NCBI GenBank assembly: GCA_015232405.1
Contig: JADFZS010000022.1
Span: 1-50,021, forward strand
DNA length: 50,021 nt
DNA from: Magnetococcales bacterium
GTDB lineage: Bacteria > Pseudomonadota > Magnetococcia > Magnetococcales > JADFYX01
Reading direction: 5' to 3'
The position numbers were made by a program, and so were the translations under genes. The stretch's first letter is position 1, and the number at the start of each line of letters is the position of its first letter. Of the stretch, positions 17,566 through 27,361 are shown piece by piece. The notes beneath the pieces were generated by a model. The model made no database searches and was not told the DNA's origin. It saw nothing but the letters and a program-made list of their open reading frames with translations.

Positions 17566-17941
17566 TACAGATGTTCTAATTTGGGCTTTTAGAGGTAAAG
17601 CAAAAGCCACAGATTTTCTAAATACAAACCAAGGCTTTTTTATCTCTATCATTACCAATTTGGAACTCATACAAGGTACTTTCAACAAACAAGAACTGCA
17701 TAATATAAAACTAGCTCTTAAAATACGGCAAACTCAAAACCTCCCTGTAAATAACGAAATAAGCCAAGAAGCAATAGGTCTAGCAGAGAACTATTTTCAC
17801 AGCCATGCTTTAGGTATAACTGATGCTCTAATAGCAGCAACTGCTATACATTTTAACTTGCCTTTAGTTACTGGTAGCATAAAACACGTTGCTTTTTTAA
17901 AGAGCAAAGGTTTAAGAGTTGTTCCCTTTAGAATCAATTAG
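17558..17941 (+). CDS. VapC-like PIN-domain ribonuclease toxin
   Basis: A 127-residue PIN-domain protein. Acidic metal ligands are visible: DTDVLIW at the N-terminus, the Glu in TNLELIQG near residue 36, and the Asp in GITDALIAATA near 90, followed by LVTGSIKHV where the last acidic residue of the family often reads TxNxxHF. That last position has Ser/Ile-Lys in place of Asn/Asp, which could weaken the active site. Start is TTG at 17558, inside the antitoxin gene; there is no ATG at this point. Expected role: growth control by tRNA or rRNA cleavage. Confidence 0.8.
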   Translation: MIDTDVLIWAFRGKAKATDFLNTNQGFFISIITNLELIQGTFNKQELHNIKLALKIRQTQNLPVNNEISQEAIGLAENYFHSHALGITDALIAATAIHFNLPLVTGSIKHVAFLKSKGLRVVPFRIN

Positions 17942-17996
17942 ATAGCTAAAATAATGTTCTAGATCAAGCTAATTTGTGTATGATGATCTGGTATAA

Positions 17997-18242
17997 TTAA
18001 ACAACAAGCAAACTCTCAAACCGTTTAGCAAGATCTACCAAAGAAAAATTTGTTGCTTTACAGATTTTGTGAAGTTCTATTAAGTCAAGTCGACGTTCTC
18101 CAGACTCATATTTACTTACAAAAGATTGCGGCTTCCCTAGCTTTTTCGCCAATTCAACCTGACGTAAACCAGCTTCCTTCCTGATTTCCCTAAGCAATGA
18201 TTGCAATTTTGCTTGCTCTGAACTGTGAATGCTTTTTTTCAT
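17997..18242 (-). CDS. XRE-family helix-turn-helix regulator
   Basis: An 81-residue Cro/CI-type protein. The HTH is LLREIRKEAGLRQVELAKKLG with recognition helix KPQSFVSKYESGERR, then a short C-terminal helix region. The in-frame reading continues to 18305, but the extra 21 residues would be encoded inside a 55-bp palindrome that lies between divergent genes. I therefore use ATG 18240-18242. It is convergent with the VapC-like gene and divergent from the BRCT gene. Likely an autorepressor controlling both sides of the palindrome. Confidence 0.85.
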   Translation of the reverse strand: MKKSIHSSEQAKLQSLLREIRKEAGLRQVELAKKLGKPQSFVSKYESGERRLDLIELHKICKATNFSLVDLAKRFESLLVV

Positions 18243-18251
18243 GTGGGCAAG

Positions 18252-18306
18252 AATGCACCCAATGGCATAATATCCCAAAACAGGATATAATGCTGTTAGG
18301 TGCATT
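18252..18306. promoter_or_regulatory. 55-bp interrupted palindrome between xre and BRCT genes
   Basis: Two nested inverted repeats share the same centre (18279): outer AATGCACC (18252-18259) / GGTGCATT (18299-18306), and inner CATAATATCC (18266-18275) / GGATATAATG (18283-18292) with one mismatch. A TATAAT at 18286-18291 (plus) and a TATTAT read on the minus strand at 18272-18267 sit in the inner arms, so -10 elements for both divergent genes fall inside the palindrome. This is what an operator for the XRE protein would look like. Confidence 0.55.
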
Positions 18307-18328
18307 ACAATTAGAAATTGGAAATCAT

Positions 18329-18586
18329 ATGGAAGAGCCTATATTTAAAAATCGCTATGTTGCTATTTCTGGAAACATGGAATATATGACACGTGAGCAA
18401 GCAGTCGTTAAATTGCTAGAAGTTGGAGCAAAACCAGTAGATATGGTTCACAAACAGACAGACCTGCTAATAGTCGGTAAAAGGCCATGTTGGAAGAGAA
18501 AACAAGCTTTGGAGTTGGGTATTCCAATGATTGTTGAAAGTGATTTTCTTTATCATTTAATTATTGAGGGTAAAATTAAGCTATAG
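18329..18586 (+). CDS. single-domain BRCT protein
   Basis: An 85-residue protein that is nearly all one BRCT domain: FKNRYVAISGNMEYMTREQA, then VVKLLEVGAKPVDMVHKQTD, LLIVGKRPCWKRKQALELG and IPMIVESDFLYHLI. The pattern follows the BRCT domain at the C-terminus of bacterial DNA ligase LigA (compare this window's lig[49 protein letters not shown]). BRCT domains bind DNA ends or phosphopeptides. Free-standing BRCT proteins are uncommon in bacteria and their role is unknown. Start is ATG 18329; an upstream in-frame ATG would begin within the palindrome. Confidence 0.75.
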   Translation: MEEPIFKNRYVAISGNMEYMTREQAVVKLLEVGAKPVDMVHKQTDLLIVGKRPCWKRKQALELGIPMIVESDFLYHLIIEGKIKL

Positions 18587-18627
18587 GACACATTTTATTA
18601 ACAAAACTAAATCGTTAAATAGCGATT

Positions 18628-18825
18628 ATGTCAAAACTATTCTTAACTGTTGAGGCATGGAAGAAAGATTATCATCCAGGTGTTGAGGATGACGACAATG
18701 ACAGGCGAGAGATAAATTTTAATCTTCATGAGTATGGAGAAAAGCTTGCTGATAAGATTATTGCATCATTGAAAGATCCAGAGATAAGCTCTTCACAAAC
18801 ATCTAAGCTTAACATAAATTCATAA
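18628..18825 (+). CDS. hypothetical 65-residue protein
   Basis: Small acidic protein beginning MSKLFLTVEAWKKDYHPGVE, with a central Asp-rich turn (EDDDNDRRE) and a C-terminal helix (EYGEKLADKIIASLKDPE). No family recognised. It follows the BRCT gene by 41 bases in the same direction and may be co-transcribed. The ordered alternation and plausible length support a real gene, but no strong RBS is visible. Confidence 0.45.
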   Translation: MSKLFLTVEAWKKDYHPGVEDDDNDRREINFNLHEYGEKLADKIIASLKDPEISSSQTSKLNINS

Positions 18826-18906
18826 GATTTTATCAGTTTAAAAAATATAGGCTCAGGATGTGCAGTGAATGTAACAGTAAGTTTTTTTGATCAAAATACA
18901 CATTAC

Positions 18907-19374
18907 TTATAAAATAATTTCCAGCTCAAGCAGTTTCTTTTTACACTCAATACCCCCCAAGCCACTATATCCTCCCAAGCCGTTTACAGCTACTACTCTG
19001 TGGCAGGGGATTATTATGGGGATTGGGTTGGCTCCTACTGCTTGGCCTATTGCTCTTGGGGCTGTGTTTAGTTTTTTTGCTACTGTGCCGTAGGTCTGGG
19101 TTTTGCCTGGGGGGATTTTTAGTAGTTGGTTCCAGACTTTGTTTTGAAATTTTGTTCCTTTGGGGTTTATGGGGAAGTTTATTGGGTGGGGGTGCTGGTT
19201 GTTTTTAAAAAATTGCGCTAACCAGTTTTTGGCTTCTTCCCATGTTTTTCTGTCAGCTTTGTTTGTTGGGGCTGGTAGGCTATGCCATGATAGCTTTGTT
19301 AATTTGCCGTTTTCTATCTCTAGCCAGAGATCTCCTACTGTTGTGGTTATGGCTGGTTTTGGTTTGTTTGTCAT
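18907..19374 (-). CDS. ogt: methylated-DNA-protein cysteine methyltransferase
   Basis: A 155-residue suicide repair protein that moves the methyl group from O6-methylguanine to its own cysteine. The active-site motif IPCHRVVAVNG is intact, preceded by the HTH-containing GTKFQNKVWNQLLKIPPGKT, TYGTVAKKLNTAPRAIGQAVG and followed by GGYSGLGGIECKKKLLELE. Single-domain Ogt type, without an Ada regulatory half. ATG at 19374 is used; an in-frame TTG at 19425 would add 17 Lys/Asn-rich residues. No clear RBS for either. Encoded downstream of gyrB on the same strand but separated by a hairpin terminator and the MITE-like element. Confidence 0.93.
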   Translation of the reverse strand: MTNKPKPAITTTVGDLWLEIENGKLTKLSWHSLPAPTNKADRKTWEEAKNWLAQFFKNNQHPHPINFPINPKGTKFQNKVWNQLLKIPPGKTQTYGTVAKKLNTAPRAIGQAVGANPIPIIIPCHRVVAVNGLGGYSGLGGIECKKKLLELEIIL

Positions 19375-19436
19375 TTTTGGTATATATTTTTTATCTGGAA
19401 AATTGTTTTTGCCATTGTTAGGCAAAGGACGTTATA

Positions 19437-19476
19437 AAAGCAGAAAAAACCCATGAAGCCGGGTTTTTTCTGCTTT
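19437..19476 (-). terminator. perfect 16-bp hairpin downstream of gyrB
   Basis: AAAGCAGAAAAAACCC (19437-19452) and GGGTTTTTTCTGCTTT (19461-19476) pair perfectly around an 8-base loop. On the minus strand it follows gyrB and the repeat element and precedes ogt. The stem holds internal A and T runs, and because it is symmetric it could act in either direction. Confidence 0.6.
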
Positions 19477-19480
19477 GATA

Positions 19481-19616
19481 ACTAATATGCTCGCCGGGAC
19501 ATTTTTTTAAAGGCAAAAAAATGTCTTTATAACCCCGGCGTTACGGCACAGGCTTGAACCTTGGGCTTCGCCCAAACCCACCAGGGAAATGATTCCCCTG
19601 GACCCCCACTAATATG
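19481..19616. repeat. MITE-like hairpin-rich element with 9-bp direct repeats
   Basis: ACTAATATG occurs at 19481-19489 and 19608-19616, bracketing 118 bases that are almost all palindromic. These are ACATTTTTTT / AAAAAAATGT (19499-19524) nested inside CGCCGGG (19492-19498) / CCCGGCG (19534-19540); TTGGGC-TTC-GCCCAA (19561-19575); and CCAGGGAA / TTCCCCTGG (19581-19601). It is more GC-rich than its surroundings. The direct repeats look like a target-site duplication, but no terminal inverted repeats are obvious. It lies between gyrB and ogt and encodes nothing. Confidence 0.5.
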
Positions 19617-19627
19617 GGCCTTTTTTT

Positions 19628-23208
<3,581 letters not shown>

Positions 23209-23210
23209 GG

Positions 23211-24338
23211 CTAAACACGCATAGGCATCAAGACAAACAGGGCGTTATCTTTATCTGGGTCAAACACCAAAGATGGAGCCTCATCATTAAGCAGCATGAA
23301 CTGCACCTGCTCACCATCCATAGCGGTTAAAATCTCTCTTAAATAACGAGCATTAAAACCAACAGTAATGGGCTTTTCACCCTCAAACTCCACTTTAATT
23401 GGTTCTTCACCAGCCTCCTGCTCTGGGTTGTTGGACGAAAGCAGCATAGAGTCCTTGGAAATCGCCATACGAATACCTCGGGATTTCTCATGGGATAGTA
23501 CCGACATCCGTTTAACAACTTCATCAAGTTGCGTCCTGTTCATGGTCAAGCCCAGGTTGTTTTTATTGGGAATAACCCGCCGATAATCGGGAAATTGACC
23601 CTGAACCAATTTTGATATCAAGGTAATGTCCGGCTTGATAAACTGGATGTGGGTAGCACCAACCACCAACTCAACCTCTTTATCCTCCTCTTCCAACAGT
23701 TTTTTTATCTCAAAAACCGCCTTCTTCGGAATAATGATCTCAACCGGATCTTTAACAACCCCATCATCCAATACCTGCTCTACCATAGCCAAACGGTGAG
23801 TATCAGTTGCTACCATTCTCGCTTTACACAGCTCACCCTCACCCCGATTAGGGGTCAGCTGAAAGAAAATACCGTTTAAAGTAAAACGGGTATCGTCATA
23901 TGACATGGCAAAATGGGTTTTGTTGACCATTGAGAGCAAAATATCCCGCTCAAAAACATGCCGTTTGTCCCCTACTGCTTGGGGTATCTCAGGAAAAGCT
24001 GAACCGGGAAAGCCGGAAATGGTAAATTTTGCCTGACCAGAGCTTAAACGAAGACGGTTGTTGGCCTCCTGACGTATATGTATCGTTCCATCTGGTAGTT
24101 CACGAACAATTTCAAAGAGGGTTTTTGCATTTACTGCCAGACTACCATTATCTCCGATTTCCGCTTCACAAACCGTACGTAGTGAAACCTCCAAGTCAGT
24201 TGCCGATACTGTGAGTATATTATCCCCGGTCTCAAGGAGGGCATTACCAAGTATAGGCATGGTATTGCGTCGCTCTACCACTGTTTGAATGCGAGTGAGA
24301 GCCTTGAATAATGGATCTTTATTAATATGGAATTCCAT
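23211..24338 (-). CDS. dnaN: DNA polymerase III beta subunit (sliding clamp)
   Basis: A 375-residue clamp with three repeated domains. The start MEFHINKDPLFKALTRIQTV, the phrase RRNTMPILGNALLET, RLAMVEQVLDD, LVQGQFPDYRRVIP and the end ALFVLMPMRV are characteristic. It encircles DNA to hold polymerases and other partners. 47 bases separate it from dnaA upstream on the same strand; recF follows directly. Confidence 0.98.
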   Translation of the reverse strand: MEFHINKDPLFKALTRIQTVVERRNTMPILGNALLETGDNILTVSATDLEVSLRTVCEAEIGDNGSLAVNAKTLFEIVRELPDGTIHIRQEANNRLRLSSGQAKFTISGFPGSAFPEIPQAVGDKRHVFERDILLSMVNKTHFAMSYDDTRFTLNGIFFQLTPNRGEGELCKARMVATDTHRLAMVEQVLDDGVVKDPVEIIIPKKAVFEIKKLLEEEDKEVELVVGATHIQFIKPDITLISKLVQGQFPDYRRVIPNKNNLGLTMNRTQLDEVVKRMSVLSHEKSRGIRMAISKDSMLLSSNNPEQEAGEEPIKVEFEGEKPITVGFNARYLREILTAMDGEQVQFMLLNDEAPSLVFDPDKDNALFVLMPMRV

Positions 24339-24385
24339 ATGGCAAACCTTGATAATTTATGGTGATTATTAGTTCGGAGCTATCC

Positions 24386-25738
24386 TTAGTTGCTTAACAT
24401 CTCGGTTAACGCATTGAGTTCACGAGCTAAATTTTTGTTAACTTTAAGTTTTTTTGCCACCTGACTAACAGCATACAAAACAGTGGTATGGTCCCGGTTA
24501 CCAAACATTTTACCAATAATAGGATAAGAGCTATCGGTTAACTGTTTACAAAGATACATTGCTACCTGCCGAGGATGGCTGAACAGTCGCGACCGCTTAT
24601 TAGAGCGAAGATCTTGGGGTGTTACCTTATAATATGCTGCCACTGTACGCTGAATTTCATCTATTGTTATCTGACGACTATCCGGGCCACGCATGATATT
24701 ACGCAGTGACTCCTTGACCAAAGCCATGGTAATGGGCTCTTTTTCCATAGAGGCCAATGCAAACAACCTTACCAAAGCCCCCTCTAGCTCCCTGACATTG
24801 GTATGTATCGCATCAGCCAAGAAAAATGCCACATCATCTTGCAGTTCGATATTCTCCATCATCGCCTTCTTTTTGAGAATAGCAACACGGGTCTCAATGT
24901 CTGGTAGATAAATATCCACCACCAAACCCTGGGCAAATCTAGAGCGTAGCCTCTCTTCTAAAAACTCTATCTCCTGTGGCAGAGAGTCTGAAGTGAGAAT
25001 AATCTGCTTATTGGCCCCATAAAGGGCATTGAAAGTATGGAAAAACTCTACCTGAGTACCGGTTTTGCCAGCAAAAAATTGAATATCATCAACCAATAAA
25101 ATATCTATGGAGCGAAACTGCTCTTTAAATTGGTTGGCTGTGCTCTGACGAATGGACTCCACAAACATGGTCATGAATGTCTCAGAAGAGATCAGCTTGA
25201 TTTTTTTCTCGGGGAATTTCTCAATAATTTGATGGGCTATGGCATGAAGCAGATGGGTTTTACCCAGACCAACACCACCATGAATATAAAGAGGGTTGTA
25301 GGTTGCCGCCGGGTTGTCCGCCACTTTGGATGCTGCTGCATGGGCAAAGGAGTTACAATCTCCCACCACAAATGTATCAAATTTATAACGATCTAAAAGA
25401 CCGATATCAGCAGGAGTACTTACAGCAGGTGTTGCTGTTTCAATAGTTTTTGTTGCAATTGGCTCCGGTTCCGGGGGAGGGGTAACTGGTGTTGCGTCTG
25501 GGTCGGTACGAAATGCCAACCTTACCTCCTGTCCACTGGCCTCCTGATAGGCAGTTTCCAGCAACACACCATAATGATCCCTCACATACTCAGCCGAAAA
25601 ATCGTTTTTGGTCAAAATTTCCATCTTACCGTTGGCCAGTTTTTCACCAGGACGCAATGGCCTAAGCCACAGATCATATATCTGTGGGGCTATCTGTTTC
25701 TGAATGGTCGTCATGACCTTTGGCCAAATATTTTCCAT
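24386..25738 (-). CDS. dnaA: chromosomal replication initiator DnaA
   Basis: A 450-residue AAA+ initiator. Domain I (ENIWPKVMTTIQKQIAPQIY) is followed by a Pro/Thr-rich linker, then the AAA+ core with YKFDTFVVGDCNSFAHAAA, Walker A GGVGLGKTHLLHAIA (about residues 154-168), Walker B ILLVDDIQFFAGK, and sensor SRFAQGLVVDIYLPD. Domain IV carries the DNA-binding signature GNRDHTTVLYA. ATG at 25738 is used; a TTG at 25756 would add 6 hydrophobic residues and lacks better spacing. First gene of dnaA-dnaN-recF-gyrB, reading away from the 480-bp intergenic region that may hold the origin. Confidence 0.97.
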   Translation of the reverse strand: MENIWPKVMTTIQKQIAPQIYDLWLRPLRPGEKLANGKMEILTKNDFSAEYVRDHYGVLLETAYQEASGQEVRLAFRTDPDATPVTPPPEPEPIATKTIETATPAVSTPADIGLLDRYKFDTFVVGDCNSFAHAAASKVADNPAATYNPLYIHGGVGLGKTHLLHAIAHQIIEKFPEKKIKLISSETFMTMFVESIRQSTANQFKEQFRSIDILLVDDIQFFAGKTGTQVEFFHTFNALYGANKQIILTSDSLPQEIEFLEERLRSRFAQGLVVDIYLPDIETRVAILKKKAMMENIELQDDVAFFLADAIHTNVRELEGALVRLFALASMEKEPITMALVKESLRNIMRGPDSRQITIDEIQRTVAAYYKVTPQDLRSNKRSRLFSHPRQVAMYLCKQLTDSSYPIIGKMFGNRDHTTVLYAVSQVAKKLKVNKNLARELNALTEMLSN

Positions 25739-26219
25739 AAATCTCAACAAAATCAAAGTTATGTCTGTTGTTTTAACAGCCAGTTAACAATAACATTTTG
25801 AACATAAGAGGTGATACGCAAGTTACAATAATAACGCTGACTAGAATAACATATTATGGAGACTTAGCATGGATATTTCGTGCTTAAAATACCATATCAA
25901 GAATAATTGCTGAAATATCAGTGCAAGAGACGTTTTAATAAATTTCAGCCATCCACAATAACCCCCTCTTCTTAATAATAATGCCTTCCAACCCCCTGTG
26001 TCGAACCTTTATCAGTAAGTTTCTTTAAAAAAAATTAAAAAAATTTTTTGTAGCTTAACACATTGAATTAACGGGTTATTAAGATAGTGTCACTGCTAAA
26101 TTTCTGCCCCTAGAACTAAAAAAATACATTTTTTTTCTAAAGCAAGATTATGTATTGCCGATAAAAAGAACAAGACGATTTTTAATTTAAGATAAATATG
26201 TCGACAATGCGAAGGTGAA
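25739..26219. other. AT-rich intergenic region beside dnaA; candidate but unproven oriC
   Basis: About 480 noncoding bases separate dnaA (minus) from the TPR-like gene (plus). A long A/T stretch at 26022-26050 could be an unwinding element. The best DnaA-box-like site is CCATCCACA at 25949-25957, only 7 of 9 matches to TTATCCACA, and I see no cluster of good boxes. Gene direction is consistent with bidirectional replication from here. A sigma-28 promoter occupies the right edge. Confidence 0.35.
26138..26164 (+). promoter_or_regulatory. near-perfect sigma-28 (FliA) promoter
   Basis: TAAA (26138-26141), exactly 15 bases, then GCCGATAA (26157-26164) reproduces the FliA core consensus TAAA-N15-GCCGATAA. 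The -35 reads TAAAGCAA. Transcription would start near 26171, about 50 bases before the TPR-like gene. Confidence 0.7.
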
Positions 26220-26999
26220 ATGATGGCTACACATGATCAAGAAGCATTGGATAATGCTTTATCAAGGCTACAGGGTATATGGAGTTCTCCTGTTCCTATA
26301 TTTAGGTTTGAACTGGAGATCAAAAGGTTGGAGAAGATTGTTTCTGAGTATCGACGACACGATCCTATAAGAGCGTTTTATCTGTTGGGGTTGGCAGCAA
26401 CCTTGCGTGAAGATAAAGAGGATATGCACAGATTCTTTTTTAACTCATTGACCCATAGTGGTAATGATCCTGATGTTCGTCATGGATATGCTGCATGTCT
26501 CTCCCGTATGGGATTTTATCAAGAGGCCAGAAAGCAGTATGAGATTATATACTTGCAAGATTCTCAAGATCTTGGGGTATTGGCGGAGTTGATAATTTCA
26601 TCTTTGGCTTCTGGTCGAATACAGGAGGGGGTGCGCTGGATAGCTCGTTGGAGCAAGCTTAACCCCAACCGTCCATTTAAAGAGGCGGAGACAATAACCA
26701 AAAATGGTGCTCTGCTAGAAAAATTTGGTATCTCAGACGATCAGGTGGAACATCTACAATCTTTAGCCATGAAGATTTTGGAAAAGGAGTGTAAGCAGAT
26801 AAAAACAATTAACTATCGTGGGATACCTGAATCTAATCCCGAGCGCATTGATGCCAGCTTGATAGTTGATGATTCGCCAGAGGAGGTTAAAAGGTTGAAT
26901 GGCAAGCTAAACCAGATGCTCGCCACAGCCCCAACCCCTCGTAAGGTGGCTGATGTGCTGGTGTTTAACTTTGTAACTGAAGATGCCTCATCTTTATAA
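26220..26999 (+). CDS. TPR-like protein, predicted FliA regulon member
   Basis: A 259-residue soluble protein. The middle part (about 50-140) has helix pairs with TPR-like spacing: RAFYLLGLAATLREDKEDMH, DVRHGYAACLSRMGFYQEARKQYE and LAELIISSLASGRIQEGVRWIA. The rest is a charged helical tail. No enzyme motif, signal peptide or membrane segment. ATG at 26220 (or the adjacent ATG 26223) follows GAAGGTG. The strong sigma-28 promoter upstream predicts expression with late flagellar or chemotaxis genes, although its chromosomal neighbours are replication genes. Specific function unknown. Confidence 0.75.
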   Translation: MMATHDQEALDNALSRLQGIWSSPVPIFRFELEIKRLEKIVSEYRRHDPIRAFYLLGLAATLREDKEDMHRFFFNSLTHSGNDPDVRHGYAACLSRMGFYQEARKQYEIIYLQDSQDLGVLAELIISSLASGRIQEGVRWIARWSKLNPNRPFKEAETITKNGALLEKFGISDDQVEHLQSLAMKILEKECKQIKTINYRGIPESNPERIDASLIVDDSPEEVKRLNGKLNQMLATAPTPRKVADVLVFNFVTEDASSL

Positions 27000-27094
27000 A
27001 TAGACTTTGTTAACCCCTTTTACCAAAAAAGGTTAAAGAGTTGAGTTAACAGAGTAAAACAGTTGTTTGTTGCGATTTGAGCCATCGCACTTTT

Positions 27095-27124
27095 AGGATC
27101 CCTTCTAAGGGATCCTTTTTTTTT
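27095..27124 (+). terminator. Rho-independent terminator
   Basis: AGGATCCCTT (27095-27104), CT, AAGGGATCCT (27107-27116): a 10-bp perfect stem with a minimal loop, followed by a T-run through 27124. Ends the TPR-like transcript. Confidence 0.88.
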
Positions 27125-27361
27125 ACCTGTTGCCAAATAAAAGCAGTAAACTTGTTGTTGCATAACACACAGGTTGCAACATATCATGATCAGCAGCGCA
27201 GTCTCTATTTTGTTGTCTTTATTAATATTTGTATCTTGCTTTGCGAAATAGCTTTTAAAAGTTGTTTTAAATAAGGAAAATAGAGAATAAACCTGTGACT
27301 ATTGCAATTAGAAATTTTTATATCAATCATACTGTTAGCCTATTAAAATGTAGTAATAAAC
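27125..27361 (+). other. leader region of the TPR-radical SAM gene
   Basis: With the preceding terminator this makes 362 bases without a gene (27000-27361). It holds an inverted pair TGTTGCA (27156-27162) / TGCAACA (27175-27181) and is otherwise AT-rich. No confident promoter or RNA gene seen. Confidence 0.35.

Noticed and set aside
18243-18305. Longer N-terminus for the XRE protein
   Set aside because: It would be encoded by the 55-bp palindrome, which holds promoter-like hexamers; the added residues do not belong to the HTH fold.
27077-27274. 65-residue plus-strand open frame after the TPR gene
   Set aside because: It runs through the clear Rho-independent terminator and has no RBS.
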